Shown: positions 1 to 7,729 of the stretch, piece after piece
Position numbering within the stretch: position 1 is the first letter of the stretch
Layout: the number at the start of each line of letters is the position of its first letter
Origin: a virus
Direction: 5' to 3' (one strand)
IMG/VR virus record: IMGVR_UViG_3300010151_000277
Location: 1 to 20,051 of that record
DNA: 20,051 nucleotides
The notes under the pieces: model-generated
Told to the model about the DNA's origin: nothing
Database searches by the model: none
The model's input: only the letters and a program-made list of their open reading frames with translations
Position numbers and translations under genes: made by a program

Positions 1-149
1 ATTGGCAATGTAGCAGGTCCTAAGCGGACTCTCAATAGAAACGTCACCATACCATAACGTATAGAATATTCGCTAAATCTATTGGCCTACGTGGCTACCA
101 ATACCCCGTGCCACACGTGAATTTTGTATCATTTTAAACCACACGAAGA

Positions 150-174
150 AGAGAGAGCCGTATAGGCCCTCTCT
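150..174 (-). terminator. Weak hairpin downstream of the minus-strand gene
   Basis: Positions 150-159 and 165-174 form a 10-bp stem with one mismatch around a 5-base loop (GTATA). The hairpin lies 26 bases beyond the stop codon of the minus-strand gene that ends at 201, where a transcription terminator is expected. After the stem the minus strand reads TCTTCG, not a clean T-run, so intrinsic termination would be weak. The stem is nearly symmetric and could instead act on + strand transcripts from the left. Confidence 0.35.
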
Positions 175-200
175 ACTGAGAGTGTAACTTGCATAAGCTA

Positions 201-614
201 CTACAAGGTGAATGAGGCAGTCTTTCTTGGCTTATATACCTTGTAGTTGATGAAGGTGATAGGTGAATCGTCAGACTTACTCTTCGTATGTCTGTAGATA
301 CGACCGTCTTTGTCTGCTGTAGCAGACCAAGTGGTGTTACCTGTAACCCATTTGGGAGTAACTAAGGTTACCTTGTCGCCTTTATTAGCGTCAGCAACAC
401 TCTTAGCCATTTTGGTAAGTGTGTTGGTAGTAACTTTTGCAAGTTTAGCTATTGCAGAGGCATCTGTAAGATGACCTTCAAGTACAAGGGTAACTTGGTT
501 GTTAGCAACAACTGGCTGATTAGAAGAGTCCTTCTTATCAGTCCATTGACCTTGGAATTGAACTCGTGCAATTGCGTTACGAACAGATTGAATGATTAAT
601 TTAAATGCAGACAT
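201..614 (-). CDS. Hypothetical protein, 137 aa, only minus-strand gene
   Basis: I do not recognise this protein. It is small and lysine- and threonine-rich, with no signal peptide or membrane segment. The N-terminal third (residues 1-50) alternates hydrophobic and polar residues like beta strands. Residues 50-75 look helical (Ala/Lys-rich), and the C-terminal half again looks like beta strands with charged loops, ending in a basic stretch (KPRKTASFTL). The start is well supported: on the minus strand AAAGGAGA sits 6 bases before the ATG. Its upstream side faces the structured non-coding region before the terminase genes, so it is transcribed divergently from the structural operon. That position would suit an early, regulatory or DNA-binding protein, but this is only context. 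Its codon use is somewhat less AT-rich than that of the structural genes. Confidence 0.8.
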   Translation of the reverse strand: MSAFKLIIQSVRNAIARVQFQGQWTDKKDSSNQPVVANNQVTLVLEGHLTDASAIAKLAKVTTNTLTKMAKSVADANKGDKVTLVTPKWVTGNTTWSATADKDGRIYRHTKSKSDDSPITFINYKVYKPRKTASFTL

Positions 615-702
615 AGTATGTCTCCTTTACTTTAAGATTGAGTCTCGTTGTAGTAAATACCGTATGTATTTGCTTTGTCACACCGAGACCAAGATGTGAG
701 TG

Positions 703-724
703 CACTTTGTATACATACAAAGTG
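703..724. repeat. Perfect 9-bp inverted repeat, 4-base loop
   Basis: CACTTTGTA (703-711) and TACAAAGTG (716-724) are exact reverse complements separated by TACA. No T-run follows on either strand, which argues against an intrinsic terminator. The length and symmetry fit an operator for a dimeric repressor placed upstream of the minus-strand gene (its ATG ends at 614), or a processing hairpin next to the folded element that starts at 737. Function is inferred only from shape and place. Confidence 0.55.
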
Positions 725-736
725 AACAGGGGTAGA

Positions 737-841
737 ATTGCCCGAGCGTAGCGAGAGTCACCCGACAATAGGTGGAGCTGGGGATGAACTTCAACGAAGT
801 TTAGACCCCCACACCGTAAAATTGGCGGGGGACGGGGCAAT
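737..841. ncRNA. Candidate structured RNA or DNA element (unassigned)
   Basis: ATTGCCC (737-743) pairs exactly with GGGCAAT (835-841) and would close a domain of about 105 bases. Inside it, CACC (759-762) can pair with GGTG (771-774). TGGGG (779-783) can pair with CCCCA (807-811), stacking over AACTTC/GAAGTT (787-792 with 796-801) and a 3-base loop. The segment is visibly richer in G and C than its surroundings, as expected for selected structure in an AT-rich genome. No strand is favoured because the stems lack wobble pairs that would discriminate. It does not match tRNA, tmRNA or any riboswitch I can recognise. Alternatives are a packaging (pac/cos) recognition site acting as DNA, or chance pairing. 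Confidence 0.4.
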
Positions 842-866
842 GTATATCTCATACTCCCATTCTGCG

Positions 867-955
867 TATATTTTTTCAACTTGCCCACTAAAGCCTATAT
901 TTGCCCACTTAAAGTATTACTTTATACCTCTCCTATATTTTTTAGTATATTTTTT
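867..955. repeat. Direct repeats: TTGCCCACT pair and TATATTTTTT triplet
   Basis: TTGCCCACT occurs at 881-889 and 901-909, a 20-base period or about two DNA helical turns. The second copy continues TAAAG where the first continues AAAG. TATATTTTTT occurs at 867-876, 934-943 and 946-955. Same-face spacing of the first pair is typical of protein binding sites. The T-tracts could bend DNA or help melting. Confidence 0.5.
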
Positions 956-973
956 CGTATTTGCACTTGTTCA

Positions 974-1035
974 GTAACTACGTAACTACGTAACTTACGT
1001 TATGGGGGTAGGGGGGGAGCAATTTACGTTATAAC
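974..1035. repeat. Iteron-like GTAAC/TTACG repeats with G-runs
   Basis: GTAACTAC repeats at 974-981 and 982-989, followed by the variant GTAACTTAC at 990-998. TTACGTTAT then occurs at 995-1003 and again, as TTACGTTATAAC, at 1024-1035. Between them lie GGGGG (1004-1008) and GGGGGGG (1011-1017). A related GTAACGTAACGTAC run sits at 1101-1114, inside the likely terminase reading frame. Short tandem units immediately before the small terminase gene are a plausible binding array for the small terminase itself, by analogy with phages whose packaging site lies in or near that gene. Confidence 0.45.
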
Positions 1036-1144
1036 AATACAACATAGAGATATAGGTAAAACAGACTATACGATACTTAGTAAAGCTGAAGCAGACTTAG
1101 GTAACGTAACGTACCTAGACTGGAGAGTAGCCCAGCCAGGTGAT

Positions 1145-1780
1145 ATGGCTTTAAGTGATGATAACTACATAGGCCAAGTAATCTCTAGAAAAGCTTATAT
1201 CGACCTTAATAATAGACAAAAAGATTACATAAGAGCTCCTTGGGGTTCTGTTTTTTACAAGCTAGGTAGTAAAACCAAGTTTAATGTAAAGGGTCGTAAG
1301 ACTAATACTACATTATCTGGTAAGTCTGGTTCTGAGGTATTTTGCAATAGTAAGAGAGTAAAGCTATTAGCCAAGGTATATGCTCGTACAAGGAACAAAA
1401 GAGAAGCAATAGAGAGGATTTATGGAGAAGTCGATAAGAATAAAAGACTTAAGTTATCTGTTTCAATGGAATCTAAGTATTTCAAGAAGATGGTAAAAGA
1501 AGAAACAGATAAATTGCTTGATACACATGGTTTCACTGGAGACTATGTTATGGAGCTATTAAAAGAAGCTATAAACATCGCTAAGACTAAGAAAGACGTT
1601 GGTAATCTTATGAAAGCGGTGGATAATCTACAAGATTTACATGGAATGAAGGAAAAGAAGGTGCAAGTGGATACTCGTCAGATAGAGGTTACATCAACTA
1701 AGACCCTTATAGACGCAATAGCAGAGCAAGAGAATAAGTTGGTTGCTACTGAGACTACTACTAAAGAGGTAGATGAGTAA
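1145..1780 (+). CDS. terS: Putative terminase small subunit
   Basis: The protein (211 aa from this ATG) is assigned mainly by position: it precedes and overlaps the large terminase gene by 8 bases (ATGAGTAA). In the packaging motor the small subunit recognises phage DNA and hands it to the large subunit. The first 60 or so residues look like a compact beta domain rich in Trp, Tyr and Gly. Residues 75-105 are basic and helical, a possible DNA-binding segment, and 110-190 are strongly helical, suited to ring assembly. The tail is Thr/Glu-rich. The start is doubtful. The same frame stays open upstream to 986 and encodes convincing protein from about residue -30 (TDYTILSKAEADLGNV, then TYLDWRVAQPGD) without any ATG, GTG or TTG. 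The only signal before 1145 is AGGTGA, placed very close. The true protein is probably 30-45 residues longer. Confidence 0.75.
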   Translation: MALSDDNYIGQVISRKAYIDLNNRQKDYIRAPWGSVFYKLGSKTKFNVKGRKTNTTLSGKSGSEVFCNSKRVKLLAKVYARTRNKREAIERIYGEVDKNKRLKLSVSMESKYFKKMVKEETDKLLDTHGFTGDYVMELLKEAINIAKTKKDVGNLMKAVDNLQDLHGMKEKKVQVDTRQIEVTSTKTLIDAIAEQENKLVATETTTKEVDE

Positions 1781-3266
1781 CTTTGAGGCTGATTATGCCA
1801 AACAAAAGGCATTAGAGAAGCTATATCATAATATGGCGTTGTTTGGGAAGATATGTTTCCCAACGGCAATCCGCTCTAGCACACCTCCGTTTCACCATGA
1901 GCTCTACAAAGCTCTACAGAATAGGGGAAAGAGACGAGTACTGGCTGCAGCACCGCGTGGAACGGCAAAGTCTACTGTTTTCAGTCTCATCTTTCCAATG
2001 CATCAAATAGCATTTAAAAAAAGTAATGAGGAAGTATTCATTGTTATTATATCAGAAAGTCAAACTCAGAGTATCAACTTTCTTAGTCGGATTAAGTACC
2101 ATCTTACCCATACTAAGGGGTTTAGTGATGTGTTTGGCGACCTTGGTCCAAATACTGCTAGTAGGTGGACTAATACTGATATTATACTCGCCAATAACGC
2201 TAGGATTGTTGCTGTTGGTACTGGGCAGCGTGTTAGGGGTTTCATTACGGGTGATACTAGACCAACAGCTATCATCATTGATGACTTTGAATCAGAACTT
2301 AATGCAGCGACTTCAGAAGCACGGGCAAAAAATCGTAAGTGGATTACAGAAGCTGTTATTCCGTCATTAGCCGATGGTGGAAGAATATTAATGGTTGGTA
2401 CAGTTATATCAGAAGATTGTTTCCTATACTGGGCAAAAGATTCCCCCACATGGACAGTATTGTGGACAGCTATTACAAATGATGATGGTTCTCCTGTATG
2501 GCCAGAAAGATTCCCTGCTGATAGAATAAAAGAAATACGACAGGAATATGAGAGTGTGGGTAATATTACTGGTTTTTATCAGGAATATATGAATATAGCT
2601 CAAGCTCCTGACGATGCTCCTTTTAAAGATAAATGGTTAAAGCTACATCACTATGATTTTGAACGTATAGAGGGACAAAATTGCCTAGTAAGAGAAATTG
2701 GAGAAGAAAAGAAGGTTATACCCGTAGATTTATATACTGGGGTTGACCCTGCTAGTTCATTAAACCCTAGGGCTGATTTCTTCGTTATAGCTACTATTGG
2801 TAAGGATAATGATGATAATGTTTACATAGTAGACTTATTTAGGGCACATTTAAACCCCTCAGAACAGCCAGATAAGATTATAGAGATATTCAAGAAGTTT
2901 AGACCCAGAAAGATGAAGATTGAGACTGTAGCATACCAAGAAGCACTAAGACAATCAGTTAGAAAGCGTATGCTAGAAGAAAACCTTTATATACCCGGTT
3001 TAGAGAAAGGATATAAGCCGCGTACTCGTAAAAGCGAACGGCTAATATCTATGGTTCCTGTATTCGCTAAGGGTAGGTTTTTCTTTAGACCACAAGACGA
3101 TATAGCTCAAGCAGAGTTCTTAAGCTACCCTAGGGGTAAGCATGATGATATTATGGATGCTATTTGGATGGCGTTAGACAATGCAAAGCCTTGTAGGTTG
3201 AAATCAGTTGGAAAGCAAGAGAAAACAAACAAAAAGAAAAAGTTACTTGATTGGTTGACTATTTAA
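1773..3266 (+). CDS. terL: Terminase large subunit (packaging ATPase-nuclease)
   Basis: This is the motor that pumps DNA into the prohead and cuts the concatemer. At 497 aa it has the usual length. The N-terminal ATPase domain shows a phage-type Walker A (PRGTAKST, residues 61-68), an adenine/coupling region with RGFITGDTRPT (155-165), a Walker B (IIIDDFE, 167-173) and a motif III-like LMVGT (206-210). The C-terminal RNase H-like nuclease shows the expected acidic residues: D325 in YTGVDPASS, E384 in MKIETVAYQEALRQ, and the D458/D459/D462 cluster in HDDIMDAIW. A lysine-rich tail ends the protein. All key residues appear present, so it should be active. It is translationally coupled to the small subunit gene by an 8-base overlap and followed 16 bases later by the portal gene. 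The family assignment is secure; the packaging type (cos or headful) cannot be read from the sequence alone. Confidence 0.95.
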   Translation: MSNFEADYAKQKALEKLYHNMALFGKICFPTAIRSSTPPFHHELYKALQNRGKRRVLAAAPRGTAKSTVFSLIFPMHQIAFKKSNEEVFIVIISESQTQSINFLSRIKYHLTHTKGFSDVFGDLGPNTASRWTNTDIILANNARIVAVGTGQRVRGFITGDTRPTAIIIDDFESELNAATSEARAKNRKWITEAVIPSLADGGRILMVGTVISEDCFLYWAKDSPTWTVLWTAITNDDGSPVWPERFPADRIKEIRQEYESVGNITGFYQEYMNIAQAPDDAPFKDKWLKLHHYDFERIEGQNCLVREIGEEKKVIPVDLYTGVDPASSLNPRADFFVIATIGKDNDDNVYIVDLFRAHLNPSEQPDKIIEIFKKFRPRKMKIETVAYQEALRQSVRKRMLEENLYIPGLEKGYKPRTRKSERLISMVPVFAKGRFFFRPQDDIAQAEFLSYPRGKHDDIMDAIWMALDNAKPCRLKSVGKQEKTNKKKKLLDWLTI

Positions 3267-3282
3267 GTGAGAGATTACGCCC

Positions 3283-5388
3283 ATGGCATACGGCACTAAA
3301 GTAGGCTCTAAAGAGTCTGTAGTTGATGAAACACAACGTTTGTGGCGCTCTTATTCTAATAATCGCTCAACTTGGGCTGAACACGCGGTCGAAGATAGAG
3401 AATTTAGATTAGGAAAGCAATGGACTCAAGAGCAGATTGATACTCTAAAAGCTAGAGGTCAAGCTCCTGCTGTGGTTAATCGCATACATCCAGCCGTAGA
3501 AGCTGCGAAAGCAATGCTTACATCTCATAAACCTTCGTTTAGAGTATCTGGAAGAGAGGATTCCGATAATAAGGTAGCACAGGTATTCAATGCTCTATTA
3601 GAGTATATGTGGCAGATTTCTGATGGTGATATGCAACTTAGAACAGCTGTAGATGATTATTATGTTACCGGTTTAGGTTGTTTGCTATTATATCAAGACC
3701 CAACTAAAGATATGGGTAAGGGTGAGGTAATGCTCCGGGCTATTGACCCAATGGACGTATATGTTGACCCCAACGCTAGGGATAGGTTCTTTGATGATGC
3801 AGAGAATATTATAGTTTCTAGGCTTTTCACTAAAGACCAAGCTAAGAAGCTATATCCGATGTATGATAATGCTATTCAAAATGCTGGTAACAATAGTTTT
3901 ACAGATACACCCAACACAAGTAGAGCCGACGATGGAGAAGTTAGTTTCCCTGAAGATATATTAACTCAAGAAGACGAATATATCAGGGGATACGAAAGAT
4001 ATTATAAAGTATTAGTTAGCAAGTATAGAATCTTTGAGCAGTTTTCAGGTCAAGAACATTTACTTGAAAGAGAAGAGTTCGAAGGCTATATATCTCAACC
4101 GGCGTGGTTTTACAAAGACCAACCTATAATAGATGAGCAAGTAGCTACTCAATTACAACAGCAAGGTCAGACTGTAATGCCTATGACTTTTAATGACCTA
4201 ATTGAGATGGGTTTAATAAAAGTAGTCAATGTTCAGGTGACTAGAGTTAAACAATGCGTAGTTATGGGTGATAAAAAGCTTTATTCACGCATATTACCTA
4301 CTGAAGAGTACCCTGTTATTCCTTTATGTAACCTACATACAAGAACTCCTTATCCAATGAGTGATGTTCGTATGGTCAAGAATATACAAGAGTATATTAA
4401 TAAAACTAGAAGCTTAATAATAGCTCATGCTACTACTAGTACTTCCGGTAAGGTATTAATACCCGAAGGTAGTGTTGATATGAAAGAATTTGAAGAGAAG
4501 TGGGCTCAACCTGGGGTTGCTATCCCAATTGATTTTTCTGAAGGTCAACCAGTTGCAATGCCTCCTACTCAACTTAGTAATGAACTATACAAGAACGAAG
4601 CTGATGCTAAGAATGATATAGACCATCAATTAGGGTTATACGCTCTTATGATGGGAGATAGTGGAAGTGCTCCTCAGACATATAAAGCTACTGTAAGTAT
4701 AGATGAGTTTGGACAAAGGAAAATGAAGTCAAAGCAGATGGATATAGAGGCAGGTTTGACTAGAGCAGCTAAGATAGCTATTCCTTTAATGCAACAACTA
4801 TTTCAACAAGAAAAGTTAATTCGTATAGTTCAACCAAATAACTCTTTGAGTGAATACGTAATTAATAAGAAGTTAGTAGACGATAAAACTGGCGAAATAG
4901 CCATTTTTAATGATATAACAATCGGTAAGTATGATGTTATTGCCGTTTCTGGTTCAACAATGCCAACTAATAGGTATGCACAACTTGAGTTGTACATGGA
5001 TGCTTATAAGAATGGCATAATCGACAGAAATGAGGTCTTGAAAAAGACAGAAGTCTTCGATATGGAAGGTGTTCTTGAAAGAACTGATACGATTACCCAA
5101 CTGCAAGGTCAGTTGCAGCAATCACAGGAACAAATCAAGAAACTTTCAGGAGACTTACAGACTCGTGATAGAGAGGCAGTTAATCTTCGGAAGAAGGTTG
5201 AAACCGAGAAGTTCAAAGGTAAATTGGATAAGATTGGAAATAAATCTTCTGCAGCCTCAACCTTGTTCGAGAAAAGGCTTGATGATATGTTAAGTATGGT
5301 CAAAGACGAAGTCAAGCGAGAAATAAAAGATAAAATGAAAGATGATACTCCTAAAAAGGACTCATCTAAGAAAAAGGATAAAAAATAA
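3283..5388 (+). CDS. Portal protein, P22-type
   Basis: This 701-aa protein should form the dodecameric ring at one head vertex through which DNA passes. It belongs with the long P22-like portals: an N-terminal segment WRSYSNNRSTWAEHAVED followed by FRLGKQWTQEQI, then VVNRIHPAVEAAKAML (from about residue 64) and PSFRV, a wing/stem core, and a C-terminal coiled coil (about 604-655, Gln/Lys/Glu-rich) comparable to the P22 barrel. It ends in a very lysine-rich tail. The position between terminase and scaffold is the canonical one. The Shine-Dalgarno sequence is weak (GAGAG, 13 bases before ATG). The start is kept because it is the first ATG after the terminase stop and gives the expected N-terminus. 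The stop overlaps the next start as TAATG. The family is clear from sequence pattern and context. Confidence 0.93.
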   Translation: MAYGTKVGSKESVVDETQRLWRSYSNNRSTWAEHAVEDREFRLGKQWTQEQIDTLKARGQAPAVVNRIHPAVEAAKAMLTSHKPSFRVSGREDSDNKVAQVFNALLEYMWQISDGDMQLRTAVDDYYVTGLGCLLLYQDPTKDMGKGEVMLRAIDPMDVYVDPNARDRFFDDAENIIVSRLFTKDQAKKLYPMYDNAIQNAGNNSFTDTPNTSRADDGEVSFPEDILTQEDEYIRGYERYYKVLVSKYRIFEQFSGQEHLLEREEFEGYISQPAWFYKDQPIIDEQVATQLQQQGQTVMPMTFNDLIEMGLIKVVNVQVTRVKQCVVMGDKKLYSRILPTEEYPVIPLCNLHTRTPYPMSDVRMVKNIQEYINKTRSLIIAHATTSTSGKVLIPEGSVDMKEFEEKWAQPGVAIPIDFSEGQPVAMPPTQLSNELYKNEADAKNDIDHQLGLYALMMGDSGSAPQTYKATVSIDEFGQRKMKSKQMDIEAGLTRAAKIAIPLMQQLFQQEKLIRIVQPNNSLSEYVINKKLVDDKTGEIAIFNDITIGKYDVIAVSGSTMPTNRYAQLELYMDAYKNGIIDRNEVLKKTEVFDMEGVLERTDTITQLQGQLQQSQEQIKKLSGDLQTRDREAVNLRKKVETEKFKGKLDKIGNKSSAASTLFEKRLDDMLSMVKDEVKREIKDKMKDDTPKKDSSKKKDKK

Positions 5389-6296
5389 TGGAAGTAGAAC
5401 AACAACAAGCGGTACAAGAGACACCCCAAGTTGAAGAATCAACTGGGCCTTCTTCGTTTGAAGAAATATTCCAGAATATGGGCGAAGGAACACCAGCAGA
5501 AGCTGGACAACAAGCTCAGGCTCCACAAGAAGGTCAACCTTCTACACCTGTGGAAACCCCTACTCAACAACCTGTAAATAACGACGAAAGACGTTTTCAG
5601 TACTGGCAGTCAGAAGCTGACAAGAGGCAGAATATGATTGATTCACAGCAAAAGCAAATTGAAATGTTGCAACAACAACAACAACAACAACCAACTGCTC
5701 CTGCTAATCAGCCAGCACCACAGGAAGAAAAGTTCCCAGAACCTCCTCAAAGACCAATCCCTCCTGCGGGATTTAGCAGGGAAGATGCGATGTCGGACCC
5801 AAGTGGGTTGTCAGCGCAATATCAAAATCAGGTCGAGCAATGGCGAGATAATATGGACGAATATAATTACTTGCATTCTCAATATAACGCAGCTAAGACT
5901 AATGAAAGATTCGATGCTATTCAAAAAGAACAGCAAAAAACACTTCAAAAGCAAGCAGCTGAACAGCAATGGTATGAACAACAGAACCAAGCTACTGAAT
6001 ATTTAAAAGGTACGTTTGGAGCGACTCCAGAGCAGGCTCAAGAATTTGTGCAACGTTATAGTGACCCTAAATCAGTTACAATGGATAATTTGTGGAAATT
6101 GTATCAGTTAGAATCAGGACAAGGACAAGTACCCAATAACGGGCCATCCCCTGCATTTCAACAGACTCAGAATGCACAACAAGTTCCATCTCCTATGGGA
6201 GTAGTAACTGGAGCAGGTCAGGGACAGCAAGGAAGTATTGAAGACCAAATGATGAACGCCATGGTTAACGACCATAATAAAACAAATTATTTTTAA
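5388..6296 (+). CDS. Putative capsid scaffolding protein
   Basis: The 302-aa protein lies between portal and capsid genes, where phages encode the scaffold that templates the prohead. The sequence agrees: residues 1-60 are acidic and Gln/Pro-rich, 65-105 form a Gln-rich helix with a run of Gln from an exact (CAA)7 repeat, 106-150 are Pro-rich, 150-205 are helical and charged, and the C-terminus is Gly/Gln-rich and likely disordered. No enzymatic motif is visible, and in particular no Ser protease pattern that would make it a maturation protease. It starts in a TAATG overlap with the portal gene, which couples their translation. The role is inferred from place and composition; low-complexity sequence makes any family assignment unreliable. 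Confidence 0.75.
   Translation: MEVEQQQAVQETPQVEESTGPSSFEEIFQNMGEGTPAEAGQQAQAPQEGQPSTPVETPTQQPVNNDERRFQYWQSEADKRQNMIDSQQKQIEMLQQQQQQQPTAPANQPAPQEEKFPEPPQRPIPPAGFSREDAMSDPSGLSAQYQNQVEQWRDNMDEYNYLHSQYNAAKTNERFDAIQKEQQKTLQKQAAEQQWYEQQNQATEYLKGTFGATPEQAQEFVQRYSDPKSVTMDNLWKLYQLESGQGQVPNNGPSPAFQQTQNAQQVPSPMGVVTGAGQGQQGSIEDQMMNAMVNDHNKTNYF
5670..5690 (+). repeat. (CAA)7 microsatellite in the scaffold gene
   Basis: Seven exact CAA triplets encode consecutive Gln residues near position 95 of the scaffold-like protein. Such a tract can change length by replication slippage without breaking the frame. Confidence 0.8.
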
Positions 6297-6316
6297 ACTT
6301 GGAGGTTTAATATAAA

Positions 6317-7729
6317 ATGGCAAACGCGAATTTTTTAAGCACAACACCGGGCACAACAGCTGCATTAGGGGGAATTTCTTCCCTTGATTCAACAAGACGC
6401 CTGTATAACTTTGGAGACAGAGTAGCATCTCTAGCTCCAGAACAAACACCTTGGTTTGTCTATCTTTCAAAGGTAGCAAAGCAAGCAACAGATGACCCAA
6501 CTTTCAAATTCATGGAACAACGTCATCAATGGCAAAGACGTAACTTTGATGTAGCTACTACAGTTTCTTCAGGAGTAGCAGCAGATGGTACAGTTGCGGA
6601 TTTTGAAATTGACGTAGATTGCAAATATGACAAATATGGTAACGCTGTAGATACACCTGTAGCTCCAGAGTTTTTAGTAGTAAACCAAATGGTTGCTATT
6701 AAATGCCAATATGACTCTGCAGGAGATGGAGATAATGCAAATGACTCTCCTATTGTAGGACATTTCAGAGTTGCTAGTATAGCTACTGGTACTACAGCAG
6801 TTGCAAAGCCAACATTAAAGTTTATTTCAGCAACTAAAGCTAGCGGTAAAGAGCAAGTTTTAGTTGATAATTCAAAGCTTTTATTGGTAGCAACAGAGTG
6901 TCCAGGTGAAGTTATTGGTTCAGCATTCCAAGAAGGAACTAGCTTCCCAAAGGGCTGGGCAGATGAGCTTTATGCACGTGAAGGTCACTGTCAAATATTC
7001 AAAACTGCTTCTCCAGTTATGTCTGGTACAGCACAAGCGACTCGTTACAGAGGTGTAGCTAACGAATGGCAACGTGTTTGGAAAGAAAAGCTGATGGAAC
7101 ATAAAATGGATATTGAGAGAGGTATGCTTTTTGGTATAGGTGGTGCTCAAAATGCTGATTATAGAACATCTTGGGGTATTGTACCTTATACTGAGCGTTA
7201 TGGTAAAGTATATAATTACTCTATGTCAGGAACAGCTCCGACTGGCCATAAAGAAAACTATGATGGATTATTAGAGATTATGGAAGACTTCTATGCTCCT
7301 GAATCAGGTAATAGTGGTAATAAACTATGTCTTGCTTCAAGAAGTGTTATAAGTTACTTCAATAAAATGGCTTCTGGCTTTGTAAATAGCACAATAGGTG
7401 CAGGTAACCAGCCATTTACTGTTGATGTGAATTATAAAGATGGTAAGTTTGGCCATAAAGTAGCTCAAGTTGATACTGTATTTGGTGGGTTTACAATGGT
7501 TCAAGAGCCATTATTTAGAGGCCCTTATGCTGATATGATGGTATTAATTGATATGGATAACGTTAAATATAGACCACTAGTTGGTAATGGTATTTCTCGT
7601 GATACATATATTGAGACTAATGTTCAATCACCTGGTGATGATGCAAGAGTAGACCAAATCTTAACAGAGGCTGGTCTGCAAGTTGAATTACCTGAAACTC
7701 ACGCTATTATTAAATTTGCTGACAATTAA
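6317..7729 (+). CDS. Major capsid protein
   Basis: This 470-aa protein follows the scaffold and has the strongest ribosome binding site nearby (GGAGG, 11 bases before ATG), as expected for the most abundant virion protein. The N-terminal part contains a pattern RRLYNFGDRVASLAP (27-41), then TPWFVYLSKVA and TFKFMEQR. This resembles, from memory, capsid proteins of the phage SU10 group, which have an HK97-type fold. An extra loop rich in Val, Ala and Thr (about 85-180) may be a surface insertion. A basic helical segment (WQRVWKEKLMEHKMDIERGML, split here by coupling residues) precedes the compact C-terminal domain. No prohead protease gene is visible and the N-terminus lacks a long delta domain. 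Capsid identity is well supported by order, length and signal; the exact family is an inference. Confidence 0.88.
   Translation: MANANFLSTTPGTTAALGGISSLDSTRRLYNFGDRVASLAPEQTPWFVYLSKVAKQATDDPTFKFMEQRHQWQRRNFDVATTVSSGVAADGTVADFEIDVDCKYDKYGNAVDTPVAPEFLVVNQMVAIKCQYDSAGDGDNANDSPIVGHFRVASIATGTTAVAKPTLKFISATKASGKEQVLVDNSKLLLVATECPGEVIGSAFQEGTSFPKGWADELYAREGHCQIFKTASPVMSGTAQATRYRGVANEWQRVWKEKLMEHKMDIERGMLFGIGGAQNADYRTSWGIVPYTERYGKVYNYSMSGTAPTGHKENYDGLLEIMEDFYAPESGNSGNKLCLASRSVISYFNKMASGFVNSTIGAGNQPFTVDVNYKDGKFGHKVAQVDTVFGGFTMVQEPLFRGPYADMMVLIDMDNVKYRPLVGNGISRDTYIETNVQSPGDDARVDQILTEAGLQVELPETHAIIKFADN

Larger units (their letters stand above)
615..1144. other. Gene-poor, repeat-rich region between divergent transcription units
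   Basis: This 530-base stretch lies between the minus-strand gene at 201-614 and the annotated start of the small terminase gene. The short open frames across it have poor composition and no convincing start signals. Contents: a perfect 9-bp palindrome (703-724), a candidate folded element (737-841), paired TTGCCCACT repeats (881-889, 901-909), three TATATTTTTT copies (867-876, 934-943, 946-955), tandem GTAACTAC units (974-998) and two G-runs (1004-1008, 1011-1017). From about 1019 onward the frame of the terminase gene is open and looks coding. A weak promoter-like pair (TTGCCC at 901, TATACC at 923, 16-base spacing) points rightward. By position this is the likely control region for both directions, and it could hold the packaging initiation site. 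Confidence 0.6.

Noticed and set aside
1-57. Open + strand frame entering from the left edge (18 codons to a TAA at 55-57)
   Set aside because: Too short to judge as the end of a gene; no further support. A minus-strand frame is also open to the edge there.
601-888. 95-residue minus-strand open frame
   Set aside because: It overlaps the start of the well-supported minus-strand gene, covers the same structured region, and has Pro/Leu-rich composition expected from non-coding sequence.
901-928. Promoter-like TTGCCC / TATACC pair with 16-base spacing
   Set aside because: Only four of six positions match in each box, which is common by chance in AT-rich DNA; mentioned in the region entry but not called as a promoter.
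738-977. 79-residue + strand open frame (MPERSESHPTIG...)
   Set aside because: It has no ribosome binding site, crosses the folded element and repeat cluster, and its second half is an artefact of T-rich repeats.
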